From the NCBI GenBank assembly GCA_016715825.1, contig JADJXO010000011.1:1-64000 (forward strand): a stretch of DNA of 64,000 nt, written 5' to 3'. Positions within the stretch are counted from its first letter, which is position 1. Each line of letters begins with the position of its first letter. Position numbers and translations under genes: made by a program. The DNA is from Nitrospira sp. (GTDB taxonomy: Bacteria > Nitrospirota > Nitrospiria > Nitrospirales > Nitrospiraceae). Below, piece after piece: positions 8,627-17,798 of the stretch. A model generated the notes under the pieces. The model did no database searches, was not told the DNA's origin, and worked only from the letters and a program-made list of their open reading frames with translations.

Positions 8627-9463
8627 CTAGCTGAGAAATTGGCGATTGAACGAGGTGCGCTGTCCTTCTAGTTGAGGAACCTGATCGAAGTCTTCCGCCT
8701 TCAGTTTGGCCATGGTGCGTTGGTGCAATTCGCGATAGGTCAGCGTGCCTTCGACTTCTTTGATCGACTCAACGAGGTAATAAGTCAGAGCCCCGTTATA
8801 CGTTCCTCCGATATGGGCGTCGGCCGACGTTTGCGTAGCGCGGCAGCCCGAGATCAACATCTCGGGAATATCGGCGTGAACGATATCGCTTTTTCGCTTC
8901 CGTCCGCGTGGAGCTTTCCCCAGCTGACCACGAAGTGTGCCTCGCAGTCTCCGGCCAGACTCGGTTGCCATCAGATCAAGGGGACAGGGGAGGAACCGTT
9001 CTCTTCTTGGCACATCGGGGGGCGTGATAATCCGAGTGATCGTGCCGGAATGGCAACAGTCCATGATGACGGTGAGGTTGACACCCTTGCGTAGCTTGTT
9101 GAACGCTTTGCGAAGCGAATCATCACGGAAGGTGTCCTTCCAATTCAAATCCGTGGGACACAGGATCTCATCACGGTTGTCCGCTTCATCACCATTATTA
9201 TCCGGAACATTCGATCCGTACCCTGAGTAATGGAGCAACAAGGTGTCGCCCTTCTTCCCGCTCTTGATGAGTTTCTGAATTGCCGCCTGCATGGCCTTCT
9301 TAGTGGCCTTGAGGTCGGTGAGGGTTGTAATATCCTTCTCCGTAAAACCGTAATAGGTTTTCAGCACCCCACTCAGATTCTTTACGTCATTGACACACCC
9401 ATTCAGATCAGACCCTGGAACCTGATACTTATTGATCCCGATGAGCACCGCTCGTTTTGCCAT
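8627..9463 (-). CDS. Caspase-family (C14, metacaspase-like) protein with His-to-Tyr change
   Basis: 278 aa from the ATG at 9463 (AAAGGAG just upstream). The p20-like domain opens with KRAVLIGINKY, a typical orthocaspase start. The usual SGHG catalytic-His motif reads HYSGYGS here (codon TAC), while the Cys motif MDCCHSG is intact. A substituted His predicts a weak or inactive protease, a pseudo-enzyme, or a different dyad. The C-terminal part (TSADAHIGGTYNGALTYYL) matches the p10-like region. It lies upstream of the CHAT gene in the same direction, so the two may share a transcript. Confidence 0.88.
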   Translation of the reverse strand: MAKRAVLIGINKYQVPGSDLNGCVNDVKNLSGVLKTYYGFTEKDITTLTDLKATKKAMQAAIQKLIKSGKKGDTLLLHYSGYGSNVPDNNGDEADNRDEILCPTDLNWKDTFRDDSLRKAFNKLRKGVNLTVIMDCCHSGTITRIITPPDVPRRERFLPCPLDLMATESGRRLRGTLRGQLGKAPRGRKRKSDIVHADIPEMLISGCRATQTSADAHIGGTYNGALTYYLVESIKEVEGTLTYRELHQRTMAKLKAEDFDQVPQLEGQRTSFNRQFLS

Positions 9464-9829
9464 AGACGCTCCTTTCTGTGGCTGCATGTCGCACAGTGTA
9501 GACGGGAAGACTCGCACGATTCGATCTCATCATCCCACTGAGCAAGCCGCTTGCCACGCCTCGTTCATGGAAGAAGCGGCGCACGAGGTCATGCCTAGGC
9601 TGAACTACAGGCGGAAGGATACAGGATTTTGAGGCTCACGAATAGTTGTGAAGAGATAACGAAGAATTCTGGTGAGGCGGCAAGCCACTGACTGGTGAAT
9701 CTAAACTGATACAGCTCTGTATCGAAATGGGTACAACCAGTACATGCGAAATTCGTTCAGCCTGAGCTTCAAGTCTGGCAATCTTTGGTGGTGTCACTCA
9801 AGAGAGTAGAAGCACAATATGCCCTGTCA
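9464..9829. other. Intergenic region without a recognisable gene
   Basis: 366 bases between the caspase-like gene and the next minus-strand gene. It must hold the caspase gene's leader and possibly its promoter. No convincing promoter, hairpin or small ORF was found. Confidence 0.5.
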
Positions 9830-10330
9830 CTAAAAGCAGTACTCATAGTAATGCCTACGCACATCAGCCTGCCATTTAAGAAACACAGAAGAAAGTTGGC
9901 TTTTACTGTGATCTGACCTAGGCATTTCATGAAGGAACACATCCGATACTCCTAAATCGAATATGCCACCATCTATCCCAGCCTCTTTGAAAACAAGAAG
10001 TGGAAGACCAGATGAAAACAGAATACCTGCTTCTATCTGGTTCCATGGTGTAGGAAAGCTTAGGCTCGTTACTTCCTCCGGATCCTTGGTGCTATATTTC
10101 CGAATCCCTTTCTCTATTCGAAATCGCTCAAAGCCAAGGATGACACCACCAGAACAATGTCTCGCGAGAACTGCAACTTCGCGGAGTGGGAATTGGGTTG
10201 CAAAATCTGATACTCCAACAGCTCGAGGCTCAAGCTCCAGCCCATCTAACAAATCAAGAATCAGCTTTTTCGATGCCTGTTGTGTTTCTGACAGCGTCGT
10301 AGGACAAGAGACAAAAACGGGTATCTTCAT
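9830..10330 (-). CDS. Predicted nucleotide-processing protein (TIR/deoxyribohydrolase-like)
   Basis: 166 aa, not assigned with certainty. The layout resembles the TIR / nucleoside-2-deoxyribosyltransferase-like Rossmann fold: N-terminal strand MKIPVFVSCP, a second strand ending in CSGGVILGFERF, then WNQIEAGILFSSGLPLLVF, where the Glu occupies the place of the catalytic Glu in such enzymes, followed by GIFDLGV. It sits between the caspase gene and the large TPR protein, in a neighbourhood typical of nucleotide-signal conflict systems. It could generate, degrade or bind a nucleotide signal. Confidence 0.5.
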   Translation of the reverse strand: MKIPVFVSCPTTLSETQQASKKLILDLLDGLELEPRAVGVSDFATQFPLREVAVLARHCSGGVILGFERFRIEKGIRKYSTKDPEEVTSLSFPTPWNQIEAGILFSSGLPLLVFKEAGIDGGIFDLGVSDVFLHEMPRSDHSKSQLSSVFLKWQADVRRHYYEYCF

Positions 10331-10444
10331 ACCTTAGCCTCCTGGGTAACCTCGTCTTTGTACAGGATCTCAAACCGTCGAGCAAGGAGGCTATTTACGC
10401 ACATTGAGTATGAGCCATAGCCTTCACCGTCCCAGCCCAGCACG

Positions 10445-12457
10445 CTAGAGAATTCTGGTGTCGATCCAGGTGACTTGTCCGGTTCGGCGATTCACTTCTC
10501 CATACATATGTGCAGTGCCGCCACGGCCATCGCCCTCACCACCATCCCAGAGACAAACAAACTGTACTTTCCTGATCCCATAGGACAAGGCTGTATAGAG
10601 TAGCCAGAGGTTGCAGCGTTCGTAAGGATCAACACCCTTCGGTGGAGGACCGAGTTGGTCCGAGGTTGACCGAATTTCCATGGTGAGTTTAGCCTGTACA
10701 TCCAGATAACGACCTCGCCATGCTTCACCACCACACACCACTGATTTTTGTATAAAAGTTGGTTCATCGAATGGCTGCAGCCACTGCACCTTTACTCCTC
10801 GCTGCTGACAGGCCTCGGTGAACAAGAGATCCCCACCACAGCCACCAAGAGTCAACGCAAGATCTTCTGGGCCCGCGCCAAGGTTTTCAATCGCGTCGGC
10901 AGTCCTCCGAGCTGCAACCGGCTCCTTTGAGCTGGGTAACCTTGGAGTCGGTCTAGTCGGAGCATCAATCATATGGCCACTGAAGAGGAACACGTGCCTT
11001 GGCTTCCACCGGTCTTCCGGCTTCGTGAGTTTCTGTAAGGCTCGGCCAAAGACGGCAAGTCCAGCCTCCACACAATCCAATCGGAATCCTATGTCCTTAA
11101 ATAGCTGCAACTGCATCAAGCATGATTCCAAAGAAGACCAATCTTGTTCATTCTTGGCAATCGCGTCCTTATAGGCAGCCTTCGTGGTTTCTGGTTTCCC
11201 GACAAGGACTTCTAGATCGCCGAGGGTGGCAAGGGCCCAGAACTGTTGCCCATCATTCTGCGGACATTCAGCGGCAAATCGCACGGCCCCAGCCATGGTC
11301 GCCATTTCTTTGTCGTACCGTGGATTGCTCGTCAAATATTGGTACAAATGCATTAACGTGAGGGCATTGATACCGGAGTAAAAATGACCAGGATTACGGC
11401 GATAGGCCATAGAATAGCTTTCGATCGCGGCCCGCAGTAGTGCATCCTCGTAAGCAGCTTCCTCTCTCATTTGTTTCGGACTGTTGCCTGGTCGATGCCA
11501 CGACGCGACCCACGCATCTTTATCCACTCGGCCGAGCAAGGCCCACGTCTCAGGATCGTTCGGAAAAGACTTGAGCACCTCATGATAATGAGACCGCACA
11601 CGGTCTAATGAATATCCCGACTTGCCTTCCATTGCAAGCCGCTGAAGGCAGATCCCCTTCTCTAGGAGACCCTTAAGATTCCGCGGTTCCAACGAAAGTC
11701 CCCGTTCGACCTGTTCTAATCCAAACGTGAAATGTTCAGCCTTACGCAGCGCTTGACCGGCCGTGATCCAAGCTTCCACGCGAAAAGCAGCCACCGGTGC
11801 CTCATCAGCCAGCACCAACACATCACCGATGTGTCCGGCTTTTCGTGCCAAGGCAATACGCTGCTCCCACGCCTCATGTTGATCCCAAAACTCTTGCACG
11901 TCGCCGACGCGAAGCGACTTCCAATCAGGCTCCTGCAGATTTGGTAGAAGATGATAGACTGGACTCACCTTGCGGTCGCGCCACGATTCCATGGTGGCCA
12001 TGACCATGTCGGTCAGGCTCCTCTTATCCTGCTCAATCGTTGCCAAATCTGGTTTGCCGTTTTTAATGCTGTAACGGAGCTTGCGATCGGTGTAGAGATC
12101 AAATGCCGTCGTCACCTGTCCTCCGCAGATCAAGATGACACCCCGGGCTCGCAGCGCATGACGTACACCGAGTTCGTACCAAACATTCGGATTGTCGAGA
12201 GTGAGGTCGGCAACCACCAGATCAGCGATGAGCAGCTCCTGAAACATATCCGTGCGAATGTCGCCGGCTCGCTCATCTTTATCGGACCGGAATACTTCAA
12301 CCCCTGCAGTTTCCAGAGCCGGCTTGATCAACTCGTCATAAACATGATTGAAGTCGATCTCCGCACCTTGACTGTCCTTCTTGGTACCGAACGGCATAGC
12401 GACAAAAGCATGGGGTTTCACGCAACATTCCTCCCAATAAGCCCGTTCAATTTTCAA
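10445..12457 (-). CDS. Deoxyribohydrolase/TIR-like + TPR + SLOG-like signalling protein
   Basis: 670 aa with three parts. Residues about 14-150: HAFVAMPFGTK, a VYDELIKPALE helix, ADLVVADLTLDNPNVWYELG; this is the nucleoside-deoxyribosyltransferase-like (DrHyd/TIR_2) pattern with its conserved Glu. Residues about 180-470: helical TPR-type repeats (resembling TPR-S / DUF4071). Residues about 490-670: a Rossmann-like domain with LTLGGCGGDLLFTEACQ and VKVQWLQPF, resembling SLOG nucleotide-binding domains. Such proteins are predicted sensors or generators of nucleotide signals. The SLATT gene upstream ends 2 bp before this start, so they are one operon. Confidence 0.65.
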   Translation of the reverse strand: MKIERAYWEECCVKPHAFVAMPFGTKKDSQGAEIDFNHVYDELIKPALETAGVEVFRSDKDERAGDIRTDMFQELLIADLVVADLTLDNPNVWYELGVRHALRARGVILICGGQVTTAFDLYTDRKLRYSIKNGKPDLATIEQDKRSLTDMVMATMESWRDRKVSPVYHLLPNLQEPDWKSLRVGDVQEFWDQHEAWEQRIALARKAGHIGDVLVLADEAPVAAFRVEAWITAGQALRKAEHFTFGLEQVERGLSLEPRNLKGLLEKGICLQRLAMEGKSGYSLDRVRSHYHEVLKSFPNDPETWALLGRVDKDAWVASWHRPGNSPKQMREEAAYEDALLRAAIESYSMAYRRNPGHFYSGINALTLMHLYQYLTSNPRYDKEMATMAGAVRFAAECPQNDGQQFWALATLGDLEVLVGKPETTKAAYKDAIAKNEQDWSSLESCLMQLQLFKDIGFRLDCVEAGLAVFGRALQKLTKPEDRWKPRHVFLFSGHMIDAPTRPTPRLPSSKEPVAARRTADAIENLGAGPEDLALTLGGCGGDLLFTEACQQRGVKVQWLQPFDEPTFIQKSVVCGGEAWRGRYLDVQAKLTMEIRSTSDQLGPPPKGVDPYERCNLWLLYTALSYGIRKVQFVCLWDGGEGDGRGGTAHMYGEVNRRTGQVTWIDTRIL

Positions 12458-12459
12458 TC

Positions 12460-13008
12460 TTACTTCACAGAAGGTGTCTTATCATCCTCATCTTTTATTG
12501 CCTTGAATACCTGCGTCATGTACGTCTCGACCTCTTCCCGACTCAGCTCCTCAACGCGCGCGGCGAAGGCCGGATAGGCCAGTACATGAGTTTGGTTGGC
12601 GTAGGGCCCACTCAGCTGAAAGAACTGCCAGCCTTCGCTCTTGAGCGCCTCGACTATGCGCCGGTAGTGGCGCCACCGTTCGCCATAGTGGAAGAACTCT
12701 TCCACGGCCGCGCTCAGCGCCACCACAAGGCTGACGATCACGGTGAGCGTTTTGACCAGATCAGCGCCGACACCAACTCCAACGTTCCAACTCACCAACG
12801 CCGGCACGATCACGCCGCCGATGATCGTCGTGAGCCGTAAGATATTATGCCGCAGCACGGACTCCCAGGCCTTCTCATCCATCCAGATGACCTGCTCCAG
12901 CCAGCGCGCCCGGAGAAACTGCTTGTTCAGCTCCGGCAACTCCAGCGCGTCAATAAGGGTCCCCATTTCGGCCCGCATCTGTTCATGATCTTTTGGCTTC
13001 TTCAGCAT
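12460..13008 (-). CDS. SLATT / DUF4231-type two-TM membrane protein
   Basis: 182 aa. Signature of DUF4231/SLATT proteins: FLRARWLEQVIWMDEKAW, then two adjacent hydrophobic segments (about residues 61-80 and 86-104), then a helical tail. SLATT proteins are predicted pore-forming effectors partnered with nucleotide-sensing SLOG/TPR proteins in prokaryotic conflict systems. It is first in the minus-strand operon, 2 bp before the DrHyd-TPR-SLOG gene. Start choice is the first in-frame ATG; the ribosome-binding site is weak. Confidence 0.72.
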   Translation of the reverse strand: MLKKPKDHEQMRAEMGTLIDALELPELNKQFLRARWLEQVIWMDEKAWESVLRHNILRLTTIIGGVIVPALVSWNVGVGVGADLVKTLTVIVSLVVALSAAVEEFFHYGERWRHYRRIVEALKSEGWQFFQLSGPYANQTHVLAYPAFAARVEELSREEVETYMTQVFKAIKDEDDKTPSVK

Positions 13009-13363
13009 GGTCGCCTCGCATCATACGTGTGAATCGTCCTATCTGTCTTATCGCTATTCCTACGAAAGCAATGTCGATGCCTGCCCACGCGGTTTCACAA
13101 AACAAGCACATCCACCATGGTAAACCCGTGCATGCACAGTGAATAGAGCTGTTCCGATATGGAGTAGAGACACCGGCGATGGAAAGCTGTTGCCATAACA
13201 AGGTATCGAACCAGATACGATCTGTATCCGTACAGATATCATAGGCAAGAGGAGTGCGGAAACTGGGGCTTCTGTGTCTGTGGGGATTATCGGGCATTCA
13301 CGCGGGCGTTTCTTGTCCTCCTCTTGCCGTCGATGTAAGATGGGACCGGTCATTGAGGAGCCT
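13009..13363. other. Divergent intergenic region
   Basis: 355 bases between the SLATT gene (-) and the MntA-like gene (+). Promoters for both should lie here, but I could not pick convincing boxes. No gene seen. Confidence 0.5.
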
Positions 13364-13783
13364 ATGAAAACTGTGACGTACACCATCAGTCCGGAGCAGC
13401 GTGAAGCGTTGTTCTCTCAGCTCCCCAGTGAGCTCAGCCAAGAGTTGGGCATACGATTTGCCTATCTCTATGGGTCCGTCCTCGAGTCAGACCGGGTCCA
13501 TGATGTGGACATCGGACTCTTTCTTGACGACGCAGCCGTTGCGCAGCAGGCACAGATCGTGGAAATGCTTTCTGCGAAACTGACTGCGGCAGTCAGGCTA
13601 CCAGTCGATATTCGGGTGATCAATACCGCACCTCTGTCATTTCTCTACCATGTCTTGCGAGGACGACTCCTGCTCTGTCGAGACGAAGGTTTCTTAACCG
13701 ATATGCTCGAGGATGTGGCCCGGCGGTATCTTGATCTGGCTCCACTGCTTCGCAGCAGCACAAAGGATGCCTTCGCCGCATGA
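13364..13783 (+). CDS. mntA: MntA-like minimal nucleotidyltransferase antitoxin
   Basis: 139 aa from the ATG at 13364 (GAGGAG upstream). Minimal nucleotidyltransferase fold: FAYLYGSVLES followed by HDVDIGLF, i.e. the GS...DxD active-site pattern, with a later Asp in LPVDIRVI. Such MNT antitoxins silence HEPN toxins by AMPylating a tyrosine next to the HEPN active site. The stop overlaps the start of the downstream HEPN gene by 4 bp (ATGA), as usual for type VII toxin-antitoxin pairs. Confidence 0.85.
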   Translation: MKTVTYTISPEQREALFSQLPSELSQELGIRFAYLYGSVLESDRVHDVDIGLFLDDAAVAQQAQIVEMLSAKLTAAVRLPVDIRVINTAPLSFLYHVLRGRLLLCRDEGFLTDMLEDVARRYLDLAPLLRSSTKDAFAA

Positions 13784-14196
13784 CTCTCAATCCGGATCTC
13801 ATTCGGGCTCGTTGTGCCGAAATCGATGCGTCGTTGAGCCGGCTCGAGGAGCTGCGTCGTCTGCCTCGTGAGACATTCCTTTCAAGTCAAGACACGCTCG
13901 ATGTCGCCTGCTATCGATTGCTGATCGCCATTGAGGCAGCGCTGGCGCTCTGCTTCCATGTATCTGCGAAGCGGCTGAATCATGTGCCGGAAGAGTACGC
14001 AAGCTGCTTCAGTTCACTTGAGAAAGCCGGGCTCATTCCCACAGATCTTTCGAACCGCCTGCAGCAGATGGCACGATTCCGAAACTTGTTGGTCCACGTC
14101 TACTGGAAGATCGACTATGTGCAAGTCTACGAGATCATTTCGACACGCCTTGATGATCTGCGTGCGTTTCGCACCACCATGGTCGGGTTGATCTAA
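13780..14196 (+). CDS. hepT: HepT-like HEPN toxin
   Basis: 138 aa, all-helical. It contains the HEPN RNase motif R-x4-H-x-Y in ARFRNLLVHVYWK; the Tyr is the residue known to be AMPylated by MntA. HEPN toxins of this type cleave RNA (tRNA). Overlap with the MntA-like gene by 4 bp indicates coupled translation. It borders the conflict island on its right side. Confidence 0.87.
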   Translation: MTLNPDLIRARCAEIDASLSRLEELRRLPRETFLSSQDTLDVACYRLLIAIEAALALCFHVSAKRLNHVPEEYASCFSSLEKAGLIPTDLSNRLQQMARFRNLLVHVYWKIDYVQVYEIISTRLDDLRAFRTTMVGLI

Positions 14197-14267
14197 CCCA
14201 GCGCGGGCCAGTCCTTGATAGATCAGAGCCTGCTTCCCACCACGCATGTCGAAACACCGTTTCGGTT

Positions 14268-14912
14268 CTACCTTGCCCTTCTCACCACCAGAATCCCATC
14301 TCGAATCGTGACGAGCACGGCGGTCACGTGCGGATCGTTTGACACCGCTCGATTGAGTTCCTGAATCGCCGCGGTCGATTCATCCGGTGGCGGCAGCTTC
14401 AGCACCTCGCCGCTCCAAAGCACGTTATCGATCAAGATCACGCCGTTCGGCGCAAGCAGGTCGAGCGCACGCCGGTAATAGTTGAGATAATTGGTCTTGT
14501 CGGCATCGATAAAAATAAGATCGAACAGACCGGTCAGCTCTCTCATCGTGTCGAGCGCAGGGCCCATGCGGATACTGATCTTGCCGCCAACCGCAGTCTG
14601 CGCGAAATAGGGTCGAGCAACCGAGGCCGACTTCTCATTGATCTCACACGTGATCACGGTTCCATCAGCCGGCAAGGCTTCGGCAAAGCAAAGCGCGCTG
14701 TAGCCGGTAAACATTCCAATTTCGAGCACGCGCTTCGCCCCGACCAGCTGCGTCATCATTTTCAGAAACGCCCCTTCCAACGGACCAACCAACATCTGCG
14801 GATACTCCATGGTCCGCTGGGTTTTTTCGCGCAGGGCCCGGCAGACGGCAGACTCCGGCATGGAATGGGCTTCGGCATAGGCTTCGATCTCGGATTGGAT
14901 GAGCTGATTCAT
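14268..14912 (-). CDS. SAM-dependent O-methyltransferase (class I, COMT-like)
   Basis: 214 aa from the ATG at 14912 (GGAGCCCC upstream). Class I Rossmann methyltransferase: VLEIGMFTGYSALCFAEAL is the SAM-binding motif I, ITCEINE follows at strand 2, LIFIDADKTNYLNYY carries the metal-binding Asp of the catechol/caffeoyl-CoA O-methyltransferase family, and GVILIDNVLWSG completes the motif set. The substrate cannot be predicted from context. Confidence 0.87.
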   Translation of the reverse strand: MNQLIQSEIEAYAEAHSMPESAVCRALREKTQRTMEYPQMLVGPLEGAFLKMMTQLVGAKRVLEIGMFTGYSALCFAEALPADGTVITCEINEKSASVARPYFAQTAVGGKISIRMGPALDTMRELTGLFDLIFIDADKTNYLNYYRRALDLLAPNGVILIDNVLWSGEVLKLPPPDESTAAIQELNRAVSNDPHVTAVLVTIRDGILVVRRAR

Positions 14913-15011
14913 GGGGCTCCTTTCACCAATTTGAAAAACACTGCGGCCGTTGCGTACACTGCTCAAGACACCAACCAGCGAATGGATCGTAGTATAGCGA
15001 AGGAGACCGAC

Positions 15012-16544
15012 TTGAAGACACGCAGCACCTTAGAACCCCTCACGACCAAACTGCTGGATATTCAGCGTATCAATAGCGCTGCCGCGGTCCTCTCATGGGA
15101 TCAGGAAACCTACATGCCCACCGGCGGAGGCGAAGCACGGGCTGAACAGATTGCGGTGCTCCAAGGCATCGCCCATGAGAAGCTGGTCTCCTCGGATGTG
15201 CAGGCCCTCCTCTCTCAGTGGGTGGATCCTGCCACCGGCCAGGCAATCACCACGCAGGGGGAAACATGGGATGAGCCGTCGCGATCACTCCTGCGGGAGA
15301 TCTGGCGGGATTTCAGCCGCGCCAAAAAGCTCCCCTCGGATTTTGTGGTGAAGTTGAGCCGTGAATGTTCCCTCGCTCAACAAGTGTGGGTCGAGGCACG
15401 AGCGCAAAATAAATTTTCGATGTTCCTGCCGAACCTCCGGACCGTGCTCGATCTCAAACGTGAGGAAGCTCACTACCTCGGCTATCACGACTCCCCCTAC
15501 AACGCGCTCTTGGACGTCTATGAGCCTGGCGCGACGATCGCTGGACTCCAGCCGGTGTTTGCGACACTCAAGTCCCGTCTGGTGCCGTTGCTGAAAACAA
15601 TCACAGCGAGCCGGGTTCAGATCGACGACGGCATTTTGCATCACGCCTATGACCAGGCGCGGCAGCTGGAATTCGGTCGTCTGGTACTAACGGCCATGGG
15701 GTATGACTTTGAGCGCGGTCGGCTCGATCTCTCCGCTCACCCGTTCACCACTTCGTTCCACCCGACGGATGTGCGCGTGACGACGCGCGTTCATGAACAG
15801 GAGCTCCAATCCTGCCTTTTCAGTTGCATCCATGAGGGAGGGCACGGATTGTACGACCAGGGGCTCGATCAACAATATTTCGGCACACCACTGGGCGATT
15901 CTGTATCACTGGGCATCCATGAAAGCCAGTCACGCCTCTGGGAAAATTGCGTGGGCCGATCGCGTCCCTTTTGGCGTTTCTTCTATCCGGTCTTGCAGCA
16001 CACCTTCCACGACCAGCTCCATGGCGTCACGATGGAGCAGTTCTATGCCGCGATCAATCGCGTTCAACCCTCGTTGATTCGCGTGGAAGCGGACGAGCTG
16101 ACGTACAATCTCCACATCATGCTGCGGTTCGAAATCGAGCAAGGCTTGATCGAAGGCAAGACCCAGCCTGAGGATCTCCCCTCAATTTGGAATCGGAAGA
16201 TGGAGGAATATCTGGGCATCGTCCCCCCAACGGACGCAGAAGGCGTGCTGCAGGATGTGCATTGGTCGTTCGGCGCCTTTGGGTATTTCCCTACCTATAC
16301 ACTCGGCAATCTGTACTCGGTCCAATTTTTCGAGCAAGCCAAGCTGGAGATTCCGCACTTGGAGGATGAGATCGCGGCCGGTCAACTGATGGGCTTGCGC
16401 CGATGGCTTGAGCAAAAAATCCATCGCTGGGGCCGCATGTTTACACCGGCCCATCTCGCAGAGCGTGTGACAGGCTCCGCCATCAACCCCGAGCCTTTCC
16501 TACAGTATGTCGAAAAGAAGTACGGTGAACTCTACCAGCTCTGA
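15012..16544 (+). CDS. M32 carboxypeptidase (carboxypeptidase Taq family)
   Basis: 510 aa from TTG at 15012, preceded by AAGGAG at 6 bp; an ATG at 14982 in the same frame is the alternative. Zinc metalloprotease with the HExxH motif in SCIHEGGHGLYDQG, the family-typical ESQSRLWEN block, and HSFHPTD-like substrate residues (TTSFHPTDVR). It removes C-terminal residues from peptides in the cytoplasm. The reading frame continues upstream of the start but overlaps the divergent methyltransferase gene, so the longer form is unlikely. Confidence 0.9.
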   Translation: MKTRSTLEPLTTKLLDIQRINSAAAVLSWDQETYMPTGGGEARAEQIAVLQGIAHEKLVSSDVQALLSQWVDPATGQAITTQGETWDEPSRSLLREIWRDFSRAKKLPSDFVVKLSRECSLAQQVWVEARAQNKFSMFLPNLRTVLDLKREEAHYLGYHDSPYNALLDVYEPGATIAGLQPVFATLKSRLVPLLKTITASRVQIDDGILHHAYDQARQLEFGRLVLTAMGYDFERGRLDLSAHPFTTSFHPTDVRVTTRVHEQELQSCLFSCIHEGGHGLYDQGLDQQYFGTPLGDSVSLGIHESQSRLWENCVGRSRPFWRFFYPVLQHTFHDQLHGVTMEQFYAAINRVQPSLIRVEADELTYNLHIMLRFEIEQGLIEGKTQPEDLPSIWNRKMEEYLGIVPPTDAEGVLQDVHWSFGAFGYFPTYTLGNLYSVQFFEQAKLEIPHLEDEIAAGQLMGLRRWLEQKIHRWGRMFTPAHLAERVTGSAINPEPFLQYVEKKYGELYQL

Positions 16545-17128
16545 GCGTCGACCACGGGCCGACTGTCATAGCCCAACACTGCATTGAGTTTCGGGAGCAC
16601 GGCTGGGGCCACGGTAAACTCAGCCTGCACGTCGATCCGGTGCGGGACAAGCAACGTGGTGTGAAAGACGATATCCCGAATTGGAATCTTCAGGTCAGGA
16701 TCTTGCGGGGTGCTGAGCTGAACCGCTTCGACCGATGCCGTGATGGTGCCACTATCTTGTAGCCCATAGGTCGCAACAACGGCATCGAGAATCTCTTTGA
16801 CTTTCTCGTTGGCCTCCACCCCTTGTATGGCCTCGAGCAGCAGCGGGATCGCCTCCTCTTTGGCTTGATCCGAGATCGTAAAATTTTCGATGCGCCCTTT
16901 TCGGCGAAGAGATGTCAAATCGTTGTCGAGATCTTTGCTGAACGCCCCATAGGCGAACCGGAAAAATTCAAAGTGGAACGCTTTGAGTCCCTTCGCAAAG
17001 GTTTGAAGTTCGCAGAGAAAGCAGAGCTGCTGTAATTTCACATCGCTCAGTGGACCATACGATTCAGCCACGTGCAGCACGTAGAGGAGAAGAGCTCGGT
17101 CAACGGCAATCTGACTGGGTAGTCGCAA
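16532..17128 (-). CDS. Panacea/SocA-like (DUF4065-type) protein
   Basis: 198 aa. The N-terminal half resembles the Panacea antitoxin domain (formerly DUF4065, SocA-like): LLYVLHVAESYG, KLQQLCFLCELQTFAKG, FEFFRFAYGAFSKDL, LRRKGRI. Panacea domains act as antitoxins or protease adaptors, often next to a toxin. No toxin partner is recognisable here. It overlaps the M32 gene end by 13 bp on the opposite strand. Confidence 0.5.
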   Translation of the reverse strand: MRLPSQIAVDRALLLYVLHVAESYGPLSDVKLQQLCFLCELQTFAKGLKAFHFEFFRFAYGAFSKDLDNDLTSLRRKGRIENFTISDQAKEEAIPLLLEAIQGVEANEKVKEILDAVVATYGLQDSGTITASVEAVQLSTPQDPDLKIPIRDIVFHTTLLVPHRIDVQAEFTVAPAVLPKLNAVLGYDSRPVVDAQSW

Positions 17129-17282
17129 AGGCTCCTCACAAGAGAACCGTGAATGTTTTCACTATAGACAACGGCCACCGCAGCCGTCAAAGTCTACCAA
17201 TCTCAAGAGGTCGTAAAAACGCGCTTGACCGGCTCTTGGATTTCGTCTTTAATTCCGACCACGGAGGCTTAGCCTACTCGCC

Positions 17283-17714
17283 ATGTCGAAACATGCCAAA
17301 GAAATGGAAATCCTCAAGGAGCACCTGGGGAAGCACCAGCTGAAGTTTACTCGCCAACGTGAATTGATCCTTGACGCATTTCTCAAGCAAGAACATATTA
17401 CGGCTGAGGAGTTGTACCACCAGCTGGCGCGGAAAGATCCCCATTTGGGGCTGGCGACTATTTACCGCACACTCAACCTCTTCTGTGAAGCAGGTCTCGC
17501 CCAGGCCCGGCACTTTGGGACTCAGACGCAGTACGATAACGTCTCACACAAAGGCCACCACGATCATCTCATCTGCACCGGGTGTGGGAAAATCGTGGAA
17601 TTCGAAAACTGTGATATCGAGCGTCTACAAGAGGAAGTCGCGACACGAAACGGCTTTACGATCCAAACCCACCGCCTTGAACTCTACGGACTCTGCTCTC
17701 GCTGCCGCCATTGA
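17283..17714 (+). CDS. fur: Fur-family ferric uptake regulator
   Basis: 143 aa. Winged-helix DNA-binding half: FTRQRELILDAF, ITAEELYHQL, GLATIYRTLNLF. C-terminal dimer/metal half: a His-rich HKGHHDHLICTGCGK followed by a second CxxC (GLCSRCRH), matching the structural zinc site of Fur. It should repress iron-uptake genes when Fe(II) is available. Ferric transporter, TonB system and a Fur-box-like site (25124-25142) lie downstream. Confidence 0.93.
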   Translation: MSKHAKEMEILKEHLGKHQLKFTRQRELILDAFLKQEHITAEELYHQLARKDPHLGLATIYRTLNLFCEAGLAQARHFGTQTQYDNVSHKGHHDHLICTGCGKIVEFENCDIERLQEEVATRNGFTIQTHRLELYGLCSRCRH

Positions 17715-17798
17715 CCCCTGCGAGTCTTTCTGGTATTCTTTTTGAGACGGTTTATCAATTTCAAGAGTCCCCCTTAACCATTACACAACTGGATCATC

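Noticed and set aside
12983..13386. Minus-strand frames of about 100 codons upstream of the SLATT gene
   Set aside because: No ribosome-binding site, no recognisable domain and mutually overlapping frames; likely chance.
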